Assembly: GCA_032622095.1 (NCBI GenBank)
Contig: CP136061.1
Span: 218,022,373-218,086,372 of the forward strand
From: Siphonodentalium dalli
Lineage: Eukaryota; Mollusca; Scaphopoda; Gadilida; Siphonodentaliidae
DNA length: 64,000 nt
Direction of reading: 5' to 3'
Shown here piece by piece: positions 40,431-52,879 of the stretch; the first letter of the stretch is position 1, and each line of letters starts with the position of its first letter. The position numbers and the translations under genes were made by a program. The notes under the pieces were generated by a model. It worked only from the letters and a program-made list of their open reading frames with translations, had not been told where the DNA came from and made no database searches.

Positions 40431-42130
40431 CGCAACTCCCGTCACGAAAGGGCTAAGACTGGTGACCGAGAACAGGCTTTTCGGCTAATCGAAAAAGAGA
40501 ACTCCGTGACGTCATGTTCGCGGATTTAGATTATCACTCGCGGACAACCGGGTAGTGATAATCCAAACCTGCGAACATCCGTACTGTCCTTCAATGTTCA
40601 CGCCGGCCAGGAAATATCGGTGGCCAATTTATTGGCATTTATGAATTTCTCTGGCAATTTCTCAAAATGTTCGGCCAAATTGTAAACCCAAAATATATGA
40701 TCATTCAGAAAATCGAAAAACAGTTTATTATTTAAAACAAAAGGCAAAGGAAAATAAAATAAAACACGTCCGCTGATAAATTTCGAAATCGTCTTATATG
40801 ATAAAATTCACACTGCAAGTGTGCATCAATGAGAGCCGAAACAATTAAATAGTTCAGGCGGTTTATTATTTCAACATAATTTGCCTAAACTGTTTGACAA
40901 AGAATAGTATTGTATTGCCAACAGTGTTCTCTGCCATCGATACCCAACATAAACTTCTAGATCTCTCAAAGTAACAAGATCGAGGAAGAAAAATAAATAT
41001 TTCCTGTATTTCATGACTCGCATTTGCTGTCTACTTTTCCTAGTTTAAAAAAATACATAACCCAAATGATAAGCTACATATATCATAATATAACGTCACA
41101 GACCATTAACTATAATATCACAATGAGTGCGTAAATGTTATTTCAAGAGCGAAAATTCCGTCTCGCCGTAGGATCTAAGGGTCCGAAAATCGACCCATGG
41201 GGCGATTCATGGCAGGGTCCAGTTCTCGCGCTCAATTTAACACAATGTAGAACAAATTTGCGATCATTCTTGAATGTGATAAAATGACTGATACGCGCGT
41301 TTGGATACGTGAGCTAAGTATGTGTTTGTTATGAGTAATCGGCTGAGATTTATATCGTACACGATAAACAACGGGAGGTGGGTTATGCATGGCTTGGTCT
41401 AAATACATTAACACTGAATAGGACAATGATTGACCACAGGACTTGCTACAACTGCCCAGGTAATATACCATCACGGCCCAGGTCCGTTTACTCCAATCAT
41501 GTAACTAAAGTTCTTGTGGTGCTTCTGGTAATTAAGAGCCTTTCTTCATATTATCTTATTGTCATCGGAGAAGCACTGACCATATGTTTCAACCTCTTGT
41601 TCTCCGTGGGCATAAGGTTCACTTACATTTCGCACCTGGAATGATGGTCATTTGATACAGTATTGGATTTATTTCGCAGTGATTTGTATTTAATGCTGTG
41701 GGAATTCGTTTATAGTGATCTGTTTATAAAAAAAAATACTCTCGAAATGCTGTAGAAGAAATAACAACAAACATCATGTCCCGATTCGCCATCTCCAGCT
41801 AAACCCCATGGTTTAAGGTCGAAATTGAAATGATCGCTTGCCTTTCTGTTACACTATATATAAGATAGATATGTTTAATCTTTCAACGAAGATATATGGT
41901 ACGAAGAAAAAAAACGGAATGACAATAAACAATACAAAGTGGAGTCTCGATTCTTATTGCTGTGTTGTGCTTTTTTTATTATTGGCCCTGGCTAAATTTG
42001 ACAATTTGATTAGTCGTTTTCCGCTTATCACTACCCACTTGTCGGCGCATGGCATAGGATTTAACAAACTAGTATATGGAAATGTATGATTTGGCAGATT
42101 GACAGGTTGCCAGCCTGGTCCGTCGTTGGC
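40431..42130. other. Spacer with one small hairpin
   Basis: A hairpin at 40530-40580 pairs 'gcggatttagattatcact' with 'agtgataatccaaacctgc'. Otherwise it is AT-rich, with no supported gene. Confidence 0.4.
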
Positions 42131-43670
42131 TAGTGTAGTGACTTAGCGACAAAATTTTGTCATATTGGAACGGACTGGCCAAAAGTGCCATTTTTTTATA
42201 TTATGTTAAGTTAGGTGTGCTCTATTAGAAAGTGAACTGATCAATATTAACCCTTGTTTCCAGTATAAATCCAAGATGGCGGCCAAATTAAATCATTATT
42301 TCACCATGACGTTCCAACTGGTATATAATTTAAGGCACATGCATAATAAAGGCGTCATTCCATCCGGCATTGTCATATTTTGAAGATATTAGCAATCCAG
42401 GCTGACTAAATTTGAAAATTATAACTTTTTGGACCAAAAGCATGAAATTTTGTCATAAAAACATTCTCGTTTCAATTATTTCGGAATAATAAACAGACAA
42501 TTTTTCAAAACTGTTTCAGTGCAGATTAAAGGTTAAGATCTTAAAATTTTCAGAAAAGTATACTGCAAACAAAATATACAACATCTAGGACAAATCCATA
42601 ACCATATGTTATACATTTTGGATTATGTTACCCCTCACCCCAAAAATCATGAATTTTTTTTGTGTGATAAACATCCGATAGAACATGGATGAGAATCTAT
42701 AAAGGGCACTATTCGATCACATTTCTAAATACTGTAATTGCAATTACACACACAATGACCAAAGTTGAAATTTACAACTTTTTCGACTAAAATATGCAAT
42801 TTGGTAAGAAAATCCTCGTCATTTCAAATAGTTTGGTCCAATAATGGTCATTTACACATAGGATATTTGCGATAGTTCAAAATGTTTGGTCTTAAATGTT
42901 TTGGACATATATACTGAAAACAATGAATACATTTTATGTGGTTATTATGTAACAACGTTTCAGAAAATTTGGTTTATGTTACCCCTCACCCCAAACATCA
43001 CGAAAATGTGACTTGGTTGTAAAGATTCAATAAATCTTTGGTTAAATCTTATAAAATGATTTTGTAGATGACAATTAGTCATATATTGTTATGTAACAAT
43101 CTCATTGACAGTATACTGTTTAAATTTACAATTGTATGCCTAATAACAGCTATATTTTATGGTAAAATAACCATCATTTCAAATATTTTCAACCAATATA
43201 TGGGCAATTTCTCAAACATTTCCCAAGATCGTATACCACATCCGGCCTTGAAAGTTTCGAAAATGACTGTCGAATACAACACATTTAAAGGTGTATACAT
43301 GTCATGTCTTGGTGAAATAGAATAAAATTCAAAAAATCTATTATACCATAAATAATTTGAAGGTTTTGACTTATATAATCTACAAATGTAGCATACAAGA
43401 GGGGGTATATTTAGACATGTAGTTCAGATCACAACTTTAATTTGTCTATCAATAATACACATAACATAAAGATGGTCTATCTTTGTTTATATTCTGTTCT
43501 TAAATTCATGTTTGTTATGTTGTACATTTATAACGATAATGTACACAGTCTGATCATACCAGCAGATATATAGCAACTCATAGATTGTCATGTTATAATC
43601 ACCAGTGACCATGTTGATACATTGAACAAATATTTTAGGCATTCTTAATATCACAATTACAACTGCATAA

Positions 43671-44838
43671 TTATGAGCATGGTAAATCAGCTATTGCACA
43701 TTTGCACCTGTTACAAGTTTGGGATTTGCAACAACACTTGATGAGTTCTGAACACGCAGCTGCAGCTTCTGGTAATGTAGTCCAAAATGGTTTACATCCA
43801 TGATCTTCAACTGTCCATTCCCAGTCATGCGGGCCATGTATTGGAATTGTTATGTCATGACAAGTGTACCACAATCCTGCCTGGTATATGGGTCATTTCA
43901 TATGCTGTATTTGGGCCCCTTTTGAGCGACAAGTTTTGGAGAATTCTCTTCATATGCCTCGTTATCAGCAACTTTTGACAACCTTTATTATAATTAATGG
44001 TAATGAAACGTTCGAGTTCTTTGAAAATATATGAGGACGAATCTAGTTGAATAAAAGGTTGATTCGCCTATAGAAGAAATGTACATGTATCTGCGATAAC
44101 GGGATAATATTTCCATGCTATCCAGAAACTTTTTCTGCCCTTTATATGGAAGAACAAAGTGGTATAAAAACCAGATATCGAATGAAAATTGGGTAGTGAT
44201 AACAATTGTCATCGCCCAGAGCGGAAAATGTGCTGTTGTCATGGTACAATGTTTTAGTTTTGCCTGTTCCTAGAGAAACACATGTATCACCACCACTGTT
44301 AGCATCCGTAAACTTTGAAAACAGACCGATGACCATTACCAGGACATCTGTGTCAACAATCCGAGCACGGATGGTCGTCAGCCCACAAGAAAGCGCATGG
44401 ATAATGTGCGGCACAATTCTAATATCAGCTTCCTCCTTACAACAGTTTCTCAAGATTTACTAGGAAGAATTTGCTATTTTGAGAGTTGACAAACATTCTG
44501 TCATGTTTAATACTTTATCATCGTGTTCTGACGCATTACTTGTCAGGAATACAAAAAGTTCAAGCTTATTGTCAGAATGACGGAGGAAGTCGTTCCATTT
44601 TTTTGGAATCTTAGTTTGGCCACCAACTTTTCGTCCAAGACCTATACCACGATTCTCATTATTGCTGCCTTTTGTGCTGCCTTCAAAATACCTATCCCAC
44701 ACAACACACATGACATTAACACTTCTTAGTTTGTAGAGTATAAAATTCATTGGTGACTGTAATAATTTAAAAGTACATGTAGATCTTATCGCAGGCACAA
44801 TTATATGCACAAGAACGCCTCCATCAAATATCTTGCAC
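43671..44838 (-). pseudogene. Multicopy invertebrate gene, 3' part (left arm)
   Basis: Read on the - strand from the palindrome junction: KIFDGGVLV, YKLRSVNVMCVVWDRYFEGS, KKWNDFLRHSDNKLELFVFL, EEADIRIVPHIIHAL, RARIVDTDVLVMVIGLFSKF, FLDSMEILSRY, and a Cys-rich end WTTLPEAAAACSELIKCCCK...CNRCKC. I recognise this order (a xVWDxY strand, W-x-x-FLR, [HK]EEADTR, RTVDTDV-VL, WTTLPEA, Cys-rich tail) as a protein type found in many copies in molluscs and cnidarians and suspected to be transposon-borne. Its biochemical role is not known to me. Stops and frame changes, for example before CCKEEAD and around 43900-44100, show it is broken. Confidence 0.7.
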
Positions 44839-44879
44839 GTACTTCCAATATTTTATTTCTTGTAATAGTGTGTTCGAAC

Positions 44880-45335
44880 AACATTTGGGCAGTTCAAAAA
44901 ACCCGAAATCGCTTCTCCGCTATTCCAAACGATCAAGTGCAGGAACAGGAGAACATCAAATTGAAAGGAAATGGAGCGTTGATAGGTTTAACAGAGAGCT
45001 CATCAACAATAACGAGATGGCTACAACTCCCCGAACCAGACGTGTTTTTCTCTCATGAGAGTCGGCTATTTCCCCCGCCTTATCAACGGGAGGTAAATTC
45101 AAGGGGACACAATCTGATTTGCTGGGATGTATCCGGGAAGCAATTGGAGATATATCGGACCCACCTAAAAATGTTCAGTGCAAGATATTTGATGGAGGCG
45201 TTCTTGTGGATATGATTGTACCTTTGATATAGTATCTACTTTTAATGATTACGCCCAGTCACTAATGAAGTTTCTACTCTACAGACTAAGAAGTGTTACT
45301 GTCATATATATGTGGCGTGGGACATATGAAACGAG
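44880..45335 (+). pseudogene. Same multicopy gene, upstream part and partial right-arm copy
   Basis: On the + strand, 'FSAIPNDQVQEQENIKLKG' then 'ALIGLTESSSTITRW' matches the DQxHEQNN-x-KGxGGAxGLTEN-x-S/A-x-RRW segment that lies upstream in this gene family. A gap then leads to FFSHESRLFPPP and, after frame changes, to DPPKNVQCKIFDGGVLVDM and FLLYRLRSVTVIYMW, where it enters the inverted arm. The unique centre therefore holds the 5' half of the gene reading into the right arm. That arm is then deleted, while the left arm holds the longer 3' half in the opposite direction. Confidence 0.65.
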
Positions 45336-47242
45336 CTGCCTACCAGGTAGGATTGTGGTACACTTATGTCATGCCAAGCTGCAGTTGTGTGCCCAGAACT
45401 CATTACGTGTTGTTGCAAATCACAAACTTTTAACAGATGCAAATGTGCAAAAATGCTGATTTACCATACACAGAGTTATATATAGATGTAATTGTGTGCT
45501 TAAAATATTTGTTCAACGTATAAACACAGGCAGTGGTGATTATAACATGACAATCTATGAGTTGCTATCTATCGGCTGGTATTATCAGTCTGTGAACATT
45601 ATAGTTATATAACATAACAAACGTGAATTTAAGAACACACTATAAACAAAGATAGGCCATCTTTATGTGTATTATTGATTGACAATTTAAAGTTGTGACC
45701 TGACATGCATATCTATATATACACCCATCTTGAATGCTAGATTACACAAGTCAATGATATTGGGTCAAATATATCAATTAATGGTATTATAGATTCTTTT
45801 ATTTTTATTTTATTTCACCAAAACATTACATGTATATATATACCCTTATATGTGTTGTATATATATTGGATGTTCATTTTCGAAACTTTTAAGACCGCAT
45901 ATTGTATATTATTGCATATTGCCATTCTATTGGTTGAACATATTTGAAATGATCAAATACATTGTTATTAGGCATACAATTGTTAATTTCAACAGTATAC
46001 TGACAATGAGATTGTTACATTATAATATATGACGAATTGCGATCGACAAACTCATTTTATAAGATTTAACCAAAGATTTATTGAATCCTTAAAACAAGTC
46101 ACATTTTCGTGATATTTGGGGTGAGGGGTAACATAAACCAAGTTTCCTGAAACGTTGTTACATATTAAACACATACAATGTATTCATCGTTTTCAGTATA
46201 TATGTACAAAACACATAAGACCGAACATTGTGAACTATCGCAAATATCCTATGAGTAAATGACCATTTATTGGACCAAAATATTTGAAATGACGAGGATT
46301 TTCTTACAAAATTGCATATGTTTTGTCGAAAAAGATGTTATATTTCAACTTTGGTCATTGTGTATGTAATTGCCATTGCAGTATTTAGAAATGTGATCAA
46401 ATAGTTCTATCGGATGCTTATCACAAAAACAATATTTCATGATTTTTGGGGTGAGGGGTAACATAATCCAACATTTCTAAAATACGGTTAAGAATGTGTC
46501 CTAGATATTATATGTTTTGATTAGAGTATACATGTCCAAAAATGTTAAGACCTTAACCTTTGATCTACACTGAAACATTTTTGAGAAATTGTCTGTTTAT
46601 TATTCCGAAATAATTGAAACGAGAATGATTATATGACAAAATTGCATGTTTTTGGTACAAAAAGTGATAAATTTCCAAGTTGGTCAGCCTGGGTTGCTAC
46701 TATCTTCAAAATATGACAAAGTCAGGTTGAATGACGCCTTTATTATGCATGCGCCTCAAATTTTTATACCAGTTGGAACGCCAGTGTGAAATAATGATTG
46801 AATTTGACCGCCATCTTGGATTTATACTGGAAACAAGGGTTAATATTAATCAGAAACCTGTTTCTAGTTCACTTTCTGAAAGAGCACACATAACTTCACA
46901 AAATATAAAAAAAATGGCACTTTTGGCCAGTCCGTTCCAAAAAAAAAACGCTAAGTCACTACACTAAACCAGGAGAGGTTCCAACGGTATGTTGAATGTA
47001 TTTCAGGAAACTACAAGTTCTTTGCACGACTGATGGTCGAGAATTCTGTAAAATTGTTGTCAGTTTCAATAAAGAATAGCGTGATTTATTAAAAATTGGA
47101 AAAAGAACCTCGCGTTCTGTGTCAAACAGCCGTTTAGAATAACATACACTGGACTTATTAGAGACATAGTTTACGTTACAGTTTACACATATACTAATCG
47201 GAATTTAACAATGGTCTAACAATAGTTAATTTGTCTTTGTAA

Positions 47243-47303
47243 TCCAATGCTTTCTCTTATATATTAGAGACTCGCATATATAACAGAATGCACTGGCACA
47301 TGA
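47243..47303. repeat. Hairpin P, diverged solo copy
   Basis: 'ccaatgctttctcttatata' and 'catatataacagaatgcact' form the stem. The central GTCGACC part of the canonical unit is lost. Confidence 0.75.
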
Positions 47304-49260
47304 TCTTTAATGTTGCACCAGCGCTTCTCCCGCCATGAAAGGGTTTTAAACCTTGTGGTTTAAACTCGAGATGACGAATCAGACGATGGTGTCCAAACCG
47401 AATTCAAGGTAAAAATGAGTTTCTGTCAGGTGGCAGTCAGGTGACCTCCATTCAGAAATCTTAGTTCCTTAAAGCTGGACATTCTAGAGAATTCATGAAT
47501 TTATCGTCAACTGGACATCTTTATTTAACTATAGGTTGTGCTTGATTTCATTGGAAGATAATTCATAAGCCACAATTAGGTATCGTGGTTTAGAAGAATT
47601 TTTTTTTATAAATACTAAACAAGAGATTGCATTACCGGTGCCGGCGTGTACGCAAACTTGTCAAATTTTAAAAAATGCAGGACAGAATACAAATATATCT
47701 CAGAGATTGAGAATTACTCTAAAAGGGAAAATCACTTCACTTCGCCGAATGCTCTTATGATGGTGAACATACCTAACAAATTTCATTGATATCCTATAAC
47801 ATCCAAACACAATTGTTTCAAGATAATCAAATGATAACTCTTGAACTGAAAATGAAAATGTCATTGCGCGCCCTTTTGAAAGTACTCCTGGTGGCAACCC
47901 CGATACAAAATTGCATTCAGATCCGATAAACTAGGTTGAGATATATGCCCTAGCGGACGGACGGACGGACACGATTTAAGGCAAATATTTTGTTCCCACG
48001 CTTACTAACGGAGGAGCTCAATGACTATATTTAGATTCCAAAGAAACATCAAGTTGATACGAGTTTACGTTCGTGCACTGCGGGTACAGGTGTCTCAGTC
48101 TTTGACCCGAAATCACCCGATATAGATCGAGCCACTAAACCTGAATTCAAACTCAGCATGGCGTAACGTGGCATCCTTATAACGGATCTATCAACAAAAA
48201 AGATATTACATTCATCCAATCATGACCTATTGTCAAACTTCCCTGTTATTTTCGACCGTTAGCTCATTAATATTAATGAAACCCATTAATTATAATATTA
48301 TGCAAGATAAAAGCAACATGCTGAGTGATTCCATTGTCTCGTGAGCGTCGCTTCTTCGTGTATCGATTCAGAGTTTCCTATTCAATGAAGGCACGTCGGA
48401 TAATATATCGTCTCGTTTGTTTAAGTCTCATTGTAGTTTGTGATTATTAAGTTCACGGAAGGAGAATTAGATCAATTGAAAGTAGCGGAACTTGGATATT
48501 GGCGAAAACACCTGTAGCATAATTTGATCATATATGTGAAAGTTTTCAGTGGTAATTAATGGATTTTTATCTGATGTAACAACTGTGTGAGAATTTATTT
48601 TACATTATGATAATTTCGATGAAATAAAACTCAGAATGCAAAAATATTACCCCCATGAGCGTTCGCGTTGCGCATCGGTGACCAATATGCGCACCTATTG
48701 GACCATGCATCACAAATCTAACGACTTTCGACAATCAATTGATGACTGATAGGCTTCAATTGAACTGACATATGTGCAAATTTATAAGTTTATGAACAGA
48801 ATTTCTTCGTTCAGTTAAACGAAAGACATTATCCATTTTAAAAGCAATTTACGCTTGCTTGATTTGTAGATATCGACATATATAACAGCGTTATTTGCAA
48901 TTCACTTATACACTTTCTCTCGTATCAAATTTAATATGGAAAACAGGATAAACAACCTTTCAACGATGATAAACTGGCCTCGTTTCTCCCAACTAGCACC
49001 CCCGTGCTTCCAATCAATCAGAAAAAAAATCATACTTTTTAGTTCCAAATGTTTTGTAAGTTTGAGACAGAATTCTGTGCTACATTTAGTGTTCGAACCT
49101 CCACATTTTGATGACACAAAAGAGCGTGCAGAATCACAGAGGTGAAGTATATTCTTATGAGAATAAAACGATTTGTATGATATTCACAAACTTCACCCTC
49201 ACATTGTAAATATGAAGTGAAATCGCAACCGTTTCTACCCATTGTTAACGGATAATCAGT
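47304..49260. other. Spacer with a mollusc-type dispersed repeat
   Basis: From about 47600 to 47995, the text 'aacaagagattgca', 'aaatttcattgatatcct', 'ttgaactgaaaatgaaaatg' and a terminal GGAC x4 run (47953-47971) resembles an interspersed repeat familiar from molluscan genomes. No gene is supported, and the remainder is unassigned. Confidence 0.4.
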
Positions 49261-49261
49261 C

Positions 49262-49460
49262 ATATGGGTCGTTTGTTGAACTTATTATCTGAACATTTCC
49301 AACCCAAGAAGATTAATCATTCATATCTTGTATTATCTGTTTTATGTCTGTCATTTGCTCTTATTATCTGAACGATCCAAATGAATAATATACCGTTCCA
49401 GTGTATACTTTTATAACTGAATGGAGGAATCCATTTACCATGGAAAGGGTTATGTTATTG
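49262..49460 (+). repeat. Dispersed repeat R2, copy 2
   Basis: It is the inverted-orientation partner of 16855-17062, sharing 'gaacttattatctgaacatt', 'gtctgtcatttgctc' and 'gtgtatacttttataactga'. The last block recurs at 63575-63600. Confidence 0.55.
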
Positions 49461-49806
49461 CTTATTTTTGTTAAAATGTCAGTGATATATTTGAAATATT
49501 CACTTTCTAAAGCTAACATTGAACCTTTTGATTATTGTTTTGTCAGCTAAAAAAAAAGTAAACATGATTGCTGGAGCTCCTCTCAAACATGATGGGGTGA
49601 AAAGAAATTGCTGAATATTATGTATGTCGTCAAGTTTTATACCTGATTGTTAACAAAATGGCTACTTTAAGTGTCTGTATGGACTTGAGGTCATGTAACT
49701 CAGTAAACTGATATCCATATGCCCTAGTTGTTTTTTCTCAAAACCTCTTGAGTATACTCTTTGGAGGAATATCCAAAAATATTCACATATATTATATCAC
49801 ATTTAA

Positions 49807-50300
49807 AGGTACGGTTGGCCTTGGCGGTGGGTATCCTGTGAAAATATTTCCACCCGTCAAAAACCGCCACAAACAGAAAGAACAACAAAATGTAGACAGA
49901 CTTTGTCCGTATACAAATAAGAAATATCGCATAAACAGTATGTTATTGTCATATTTTTGACCATTGTTATGTAAACAAAAGCACAAAAAGTTACTTTTCT
50001 GGTGTTTGTTTATATTATGATGGTAAACATAAAGAGCGTTCTTTGTGGGTGAATTCCTGATATGGAACGAATAAAGAGCGTTTATGCCATTTGTGTGTGA
50101 TTAGCCAGCAGCATTGTGTTGTCTTCTGTAACACAATCAGGCTCTTGCTTAGGTAAAATATAGTAAATCTTTATGATAACATGCTGTTTACGCGATGGTC
50201 ATGGTATATATGAACGAAACTGTATGCGTTTTAATGTTTTTATGTTTACGGTCATTGAAACAAATATGAATATTTTCGACAACTAAGGCCTCACGTGCCT
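49807..50300 (-). mobile_element. T2/Kolobok-like MITE, family K1, copy 2 (inverted)
   Basis: It is flanked by TTAA at 49803-49806 and 50301-50304. The ends are AGGTACGGTTGGCC and GGCCTCACGTGCCT. It is the reverse complement of 10764-11257, with the same length of 494 bp and strong similarity along the whole length, including 'ataaagagcgtt' motifs. The close match implies relatively recent activity. Confidence 0.92.
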
Positions 50301-50304
50301 TTAA

Positions 50305-52090
50305 ACAAATCATCTCTTTATACGGCCACGTTCCTTCTGGACAAAGATATATGATTTCGTATACTCTTACATGAAGGACATACCCTAAACATGCGTTGAA
50401 AACATTTGATAATGTCATGAGAATCCTCACATCAGAGAGAAAAGAGGAGGCACCAATTTAAAAAGCATTTATAAATAAAGAGCGTTCACAGTATGTTATG
50501 TCTTAATATGGTAAAATAAAGAGCTCTAATCAAACAAATGTGCAAAGCTTGTCGTTGAAAGTTTATATAAATTGTGTATATAAGTGTATTGTCAACCCTG
50601 TTTGGTCCTATTAACATTACGGATCAAGGGACCTGATCCGGTGCGTGACGTGTGTCGCATCAAGTATAAACTTCTTGTCTGGTATCTTGTTGTGAAGGAT
50701 TATTAATATGTGTGTAGTCCATGCCCTTCCAGAACTAATGCTATCGATTGTTAGGGGTAGGATTTGCCTGCTGGAGCAATGATGGCCACTCAATGTTGTC
50801 TGCTTGTTTTGTTGCTTACAATGAACATTGACATTTGATGCTTTTTGTGCCTTTGTTGACACTTTTTCCTGATCTGGTGAGAACATGTTTATTGTGAATC
50901 TAAGGGGATTGGAAGTTGCACCGTCTTTAACTGGCTTTATTTTTGAAGATATTTCGATTCAGAATAGTCAGAAAACGAACTAAAATACTTACAAATATAT
51001 CTGTACCACAGCTAACTACATGCATGCGTCAGAAGTAAACACTCTGTATATGTAGCGATGGTACTGAAACTGGACTGTAAATAGCATTTAACTGTCTGAC
51101 AGAATCTATCATGTAGGTATTTGAAGGCAAATGTCAGCATCACCATTACATGCGGAAAATCAGAATGTTTACTTCTCAAGTCGTTAGGTTTGTTTGGTAT
51201 AGTTGCATTTTATACGCATGTTGTCGTTAAAATTCTGGAACCGCGTGATTTTCTATGACGAAATGCCGGCAAAATACTATAACAGGGCAAATTTAACAGT
51301 GTACGTGTGTGAACGCTGCTTTATACTGATATATAAAATGCATCGCTCCAGAGGGCGCATCTCGATCAAGCTGAGAAGGCCAATCCTACCATGGCATTAA
51401 CATATTCATAAGTCTGTTGACAGTGCAGCAATGCAGTATTGTCGATATGAAAAATGAAGATTTCGGCACCAGTTGGACATTATTTCCGAGTTTTCATTTT
51501 TATTCATGCTCTCTATAGTTGTACACAGGATAACGACAGGTCGTTAACATTTTATCACTCTTACTTTGTCCCTAACATAGACCCCCTGAATCGAAGTGTT
51601 GTACTTTTTGTTGCACAGTGAGTCGGAACGATCAAACCTGAAGCAAATTTGTTAAAATATTTTAATGTTGGTAATTTGTCAATATTGTTAATAATTGGTG
51701 TATGTACCACGTGGTGAGAGATACACTGAGCTGCATTAATTTGGTACCTTGACAGCATCTTAACACTGAAAAGGCTCTCCGCTGGGATCACCATACTGTG
51801 AAATCTTTTTGTTAGAAACCTCTAATGTGACGTCCTTTCACTTATATGAGACGTTCTCGCTTTTAACCTTGTCCTCTACTTTTGAATAATGGATTATTGC
51901 ATTGAGTTTCTTTATATTTGTGTCAAACGTTAAGACAATAATTTTTAAACAACAAAGTCAAGTATATAGCAGGGGCGCCGCGGAACAGGGAGCACAGAAG
52001 AGCGTTTACCCATCTCGTTCTCAACCAAGGGATCACAAACTGTCCCTTTGTGCGCAATAAAAACTTTAAATATCAACAGAAGCATTGTCT
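50305..52090. other. Spacer, nothing recognised
   Basis: No supported gene. 'ataaagagc' motifs recur at 50475 and 50516, outside any full element, and may be older decayed copies of K1-like sequence. Confidence 0.4.
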
Positions 52091-52093
52091 TAA

Positions 52094-52486
52094 CCCTTTA
52101 CCCAACAAACCGGCCAAAATCGGCCAAATAAAGCTTCAGCAGCCTAAAATATCTTCGGTCTGTCTCAATAGAACCATACAAATATGGATATCATTGGAAC
52201 CGGCTCCTTGACCACATTGTGATAGTTACAGTTATGTCCTGTGCCAATGCATTCTCTTATATATGCGAGTCGACCATAGGTCGCCTCGCATATATAAGAG
52301 AATGCATTGGCCTAAAATAAAATCTTTTTTTAACACTTTTTACCATTTTTTCTTACATTCTTTAACAATTTTATAATTTTGAATGTGTTAAGCCAATGCA
52401 TTCTCTTATATATGCGAGGCGACCTATGGTCGACTCGCATATATAAGAGAATGCATTGGCACAGGGCCCTTCTGTTGGGTAAAGGG
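52094..52486. mobile_element. piggyBac-like MITE, family PB, copy 2
   Basis: TTAA at 52090-52093 and 52487-52490. The ends are CCCTTTACCCAACAAACCGG and the inverse CCTTCTGTTGGGTAAAGGG. It holds two P hairpins, at 52243-52311 and 52392-52460, around a 'tttaacactttttaccattt' spacer. It is non-coding. Confidence 0.92.
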
Positions 52487-52879
52487 TTAACAGCAAAATC
52501 TGATAACTTAAAGGGACATGTAAAGTCTATTGTTCTAAGTCATTTGACGTGATAACATTTGAGGCCTCAGAGGAAACGAGGATAATTTTCGCTTGGGGCA
52601 CTATAAAGAGCGTTCCGTGTATGTTCTATCCGGTTATGGTAAACATAAAGAGCATTTGTATAGCTTGTAAGTTGTTAAAACTTGTACCCCAATCCCGTTG
52701 TAATGAATTATATTACAATAACATATGTTTAAAGTAAATTTGTATAGCTTATGTGCAGGAAGCTGTTCATGTATATAAACAGGTGACAATTCGTTAAGTC
52801 CCATATTGACTCCGGGACGTGAAAAGGTGAGATATTAGGACAGGACACGAGTTATGTAGCCACGTCATTCACGAATGTA

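Larger units (their letters stand above)
42131..46966. mobile_element. 4.8 kb giant palindromic element with transposon-type gene pieces
   Basis: The termini are 'tagtgtagtgacttagcg' and its exact inverse at 46949-46966. The left arm (42131 to about 44838) and the right arm (about 45178-46966) are inverted copies along their whole shared length. Paired landmarks include 'ttaacccttgtttccagtat', two 'gttacccctcacccc' boxes per arm, and 'gattgtcatgttataatc'. The right arm lacks about 790 bp corresponding to left positions ~43890-44680. The centre (44839-45177) is unique. The arms carry parts of a multicopy invertebrate gene, described separately. No target duplication is clear. Confidence 0.85.
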
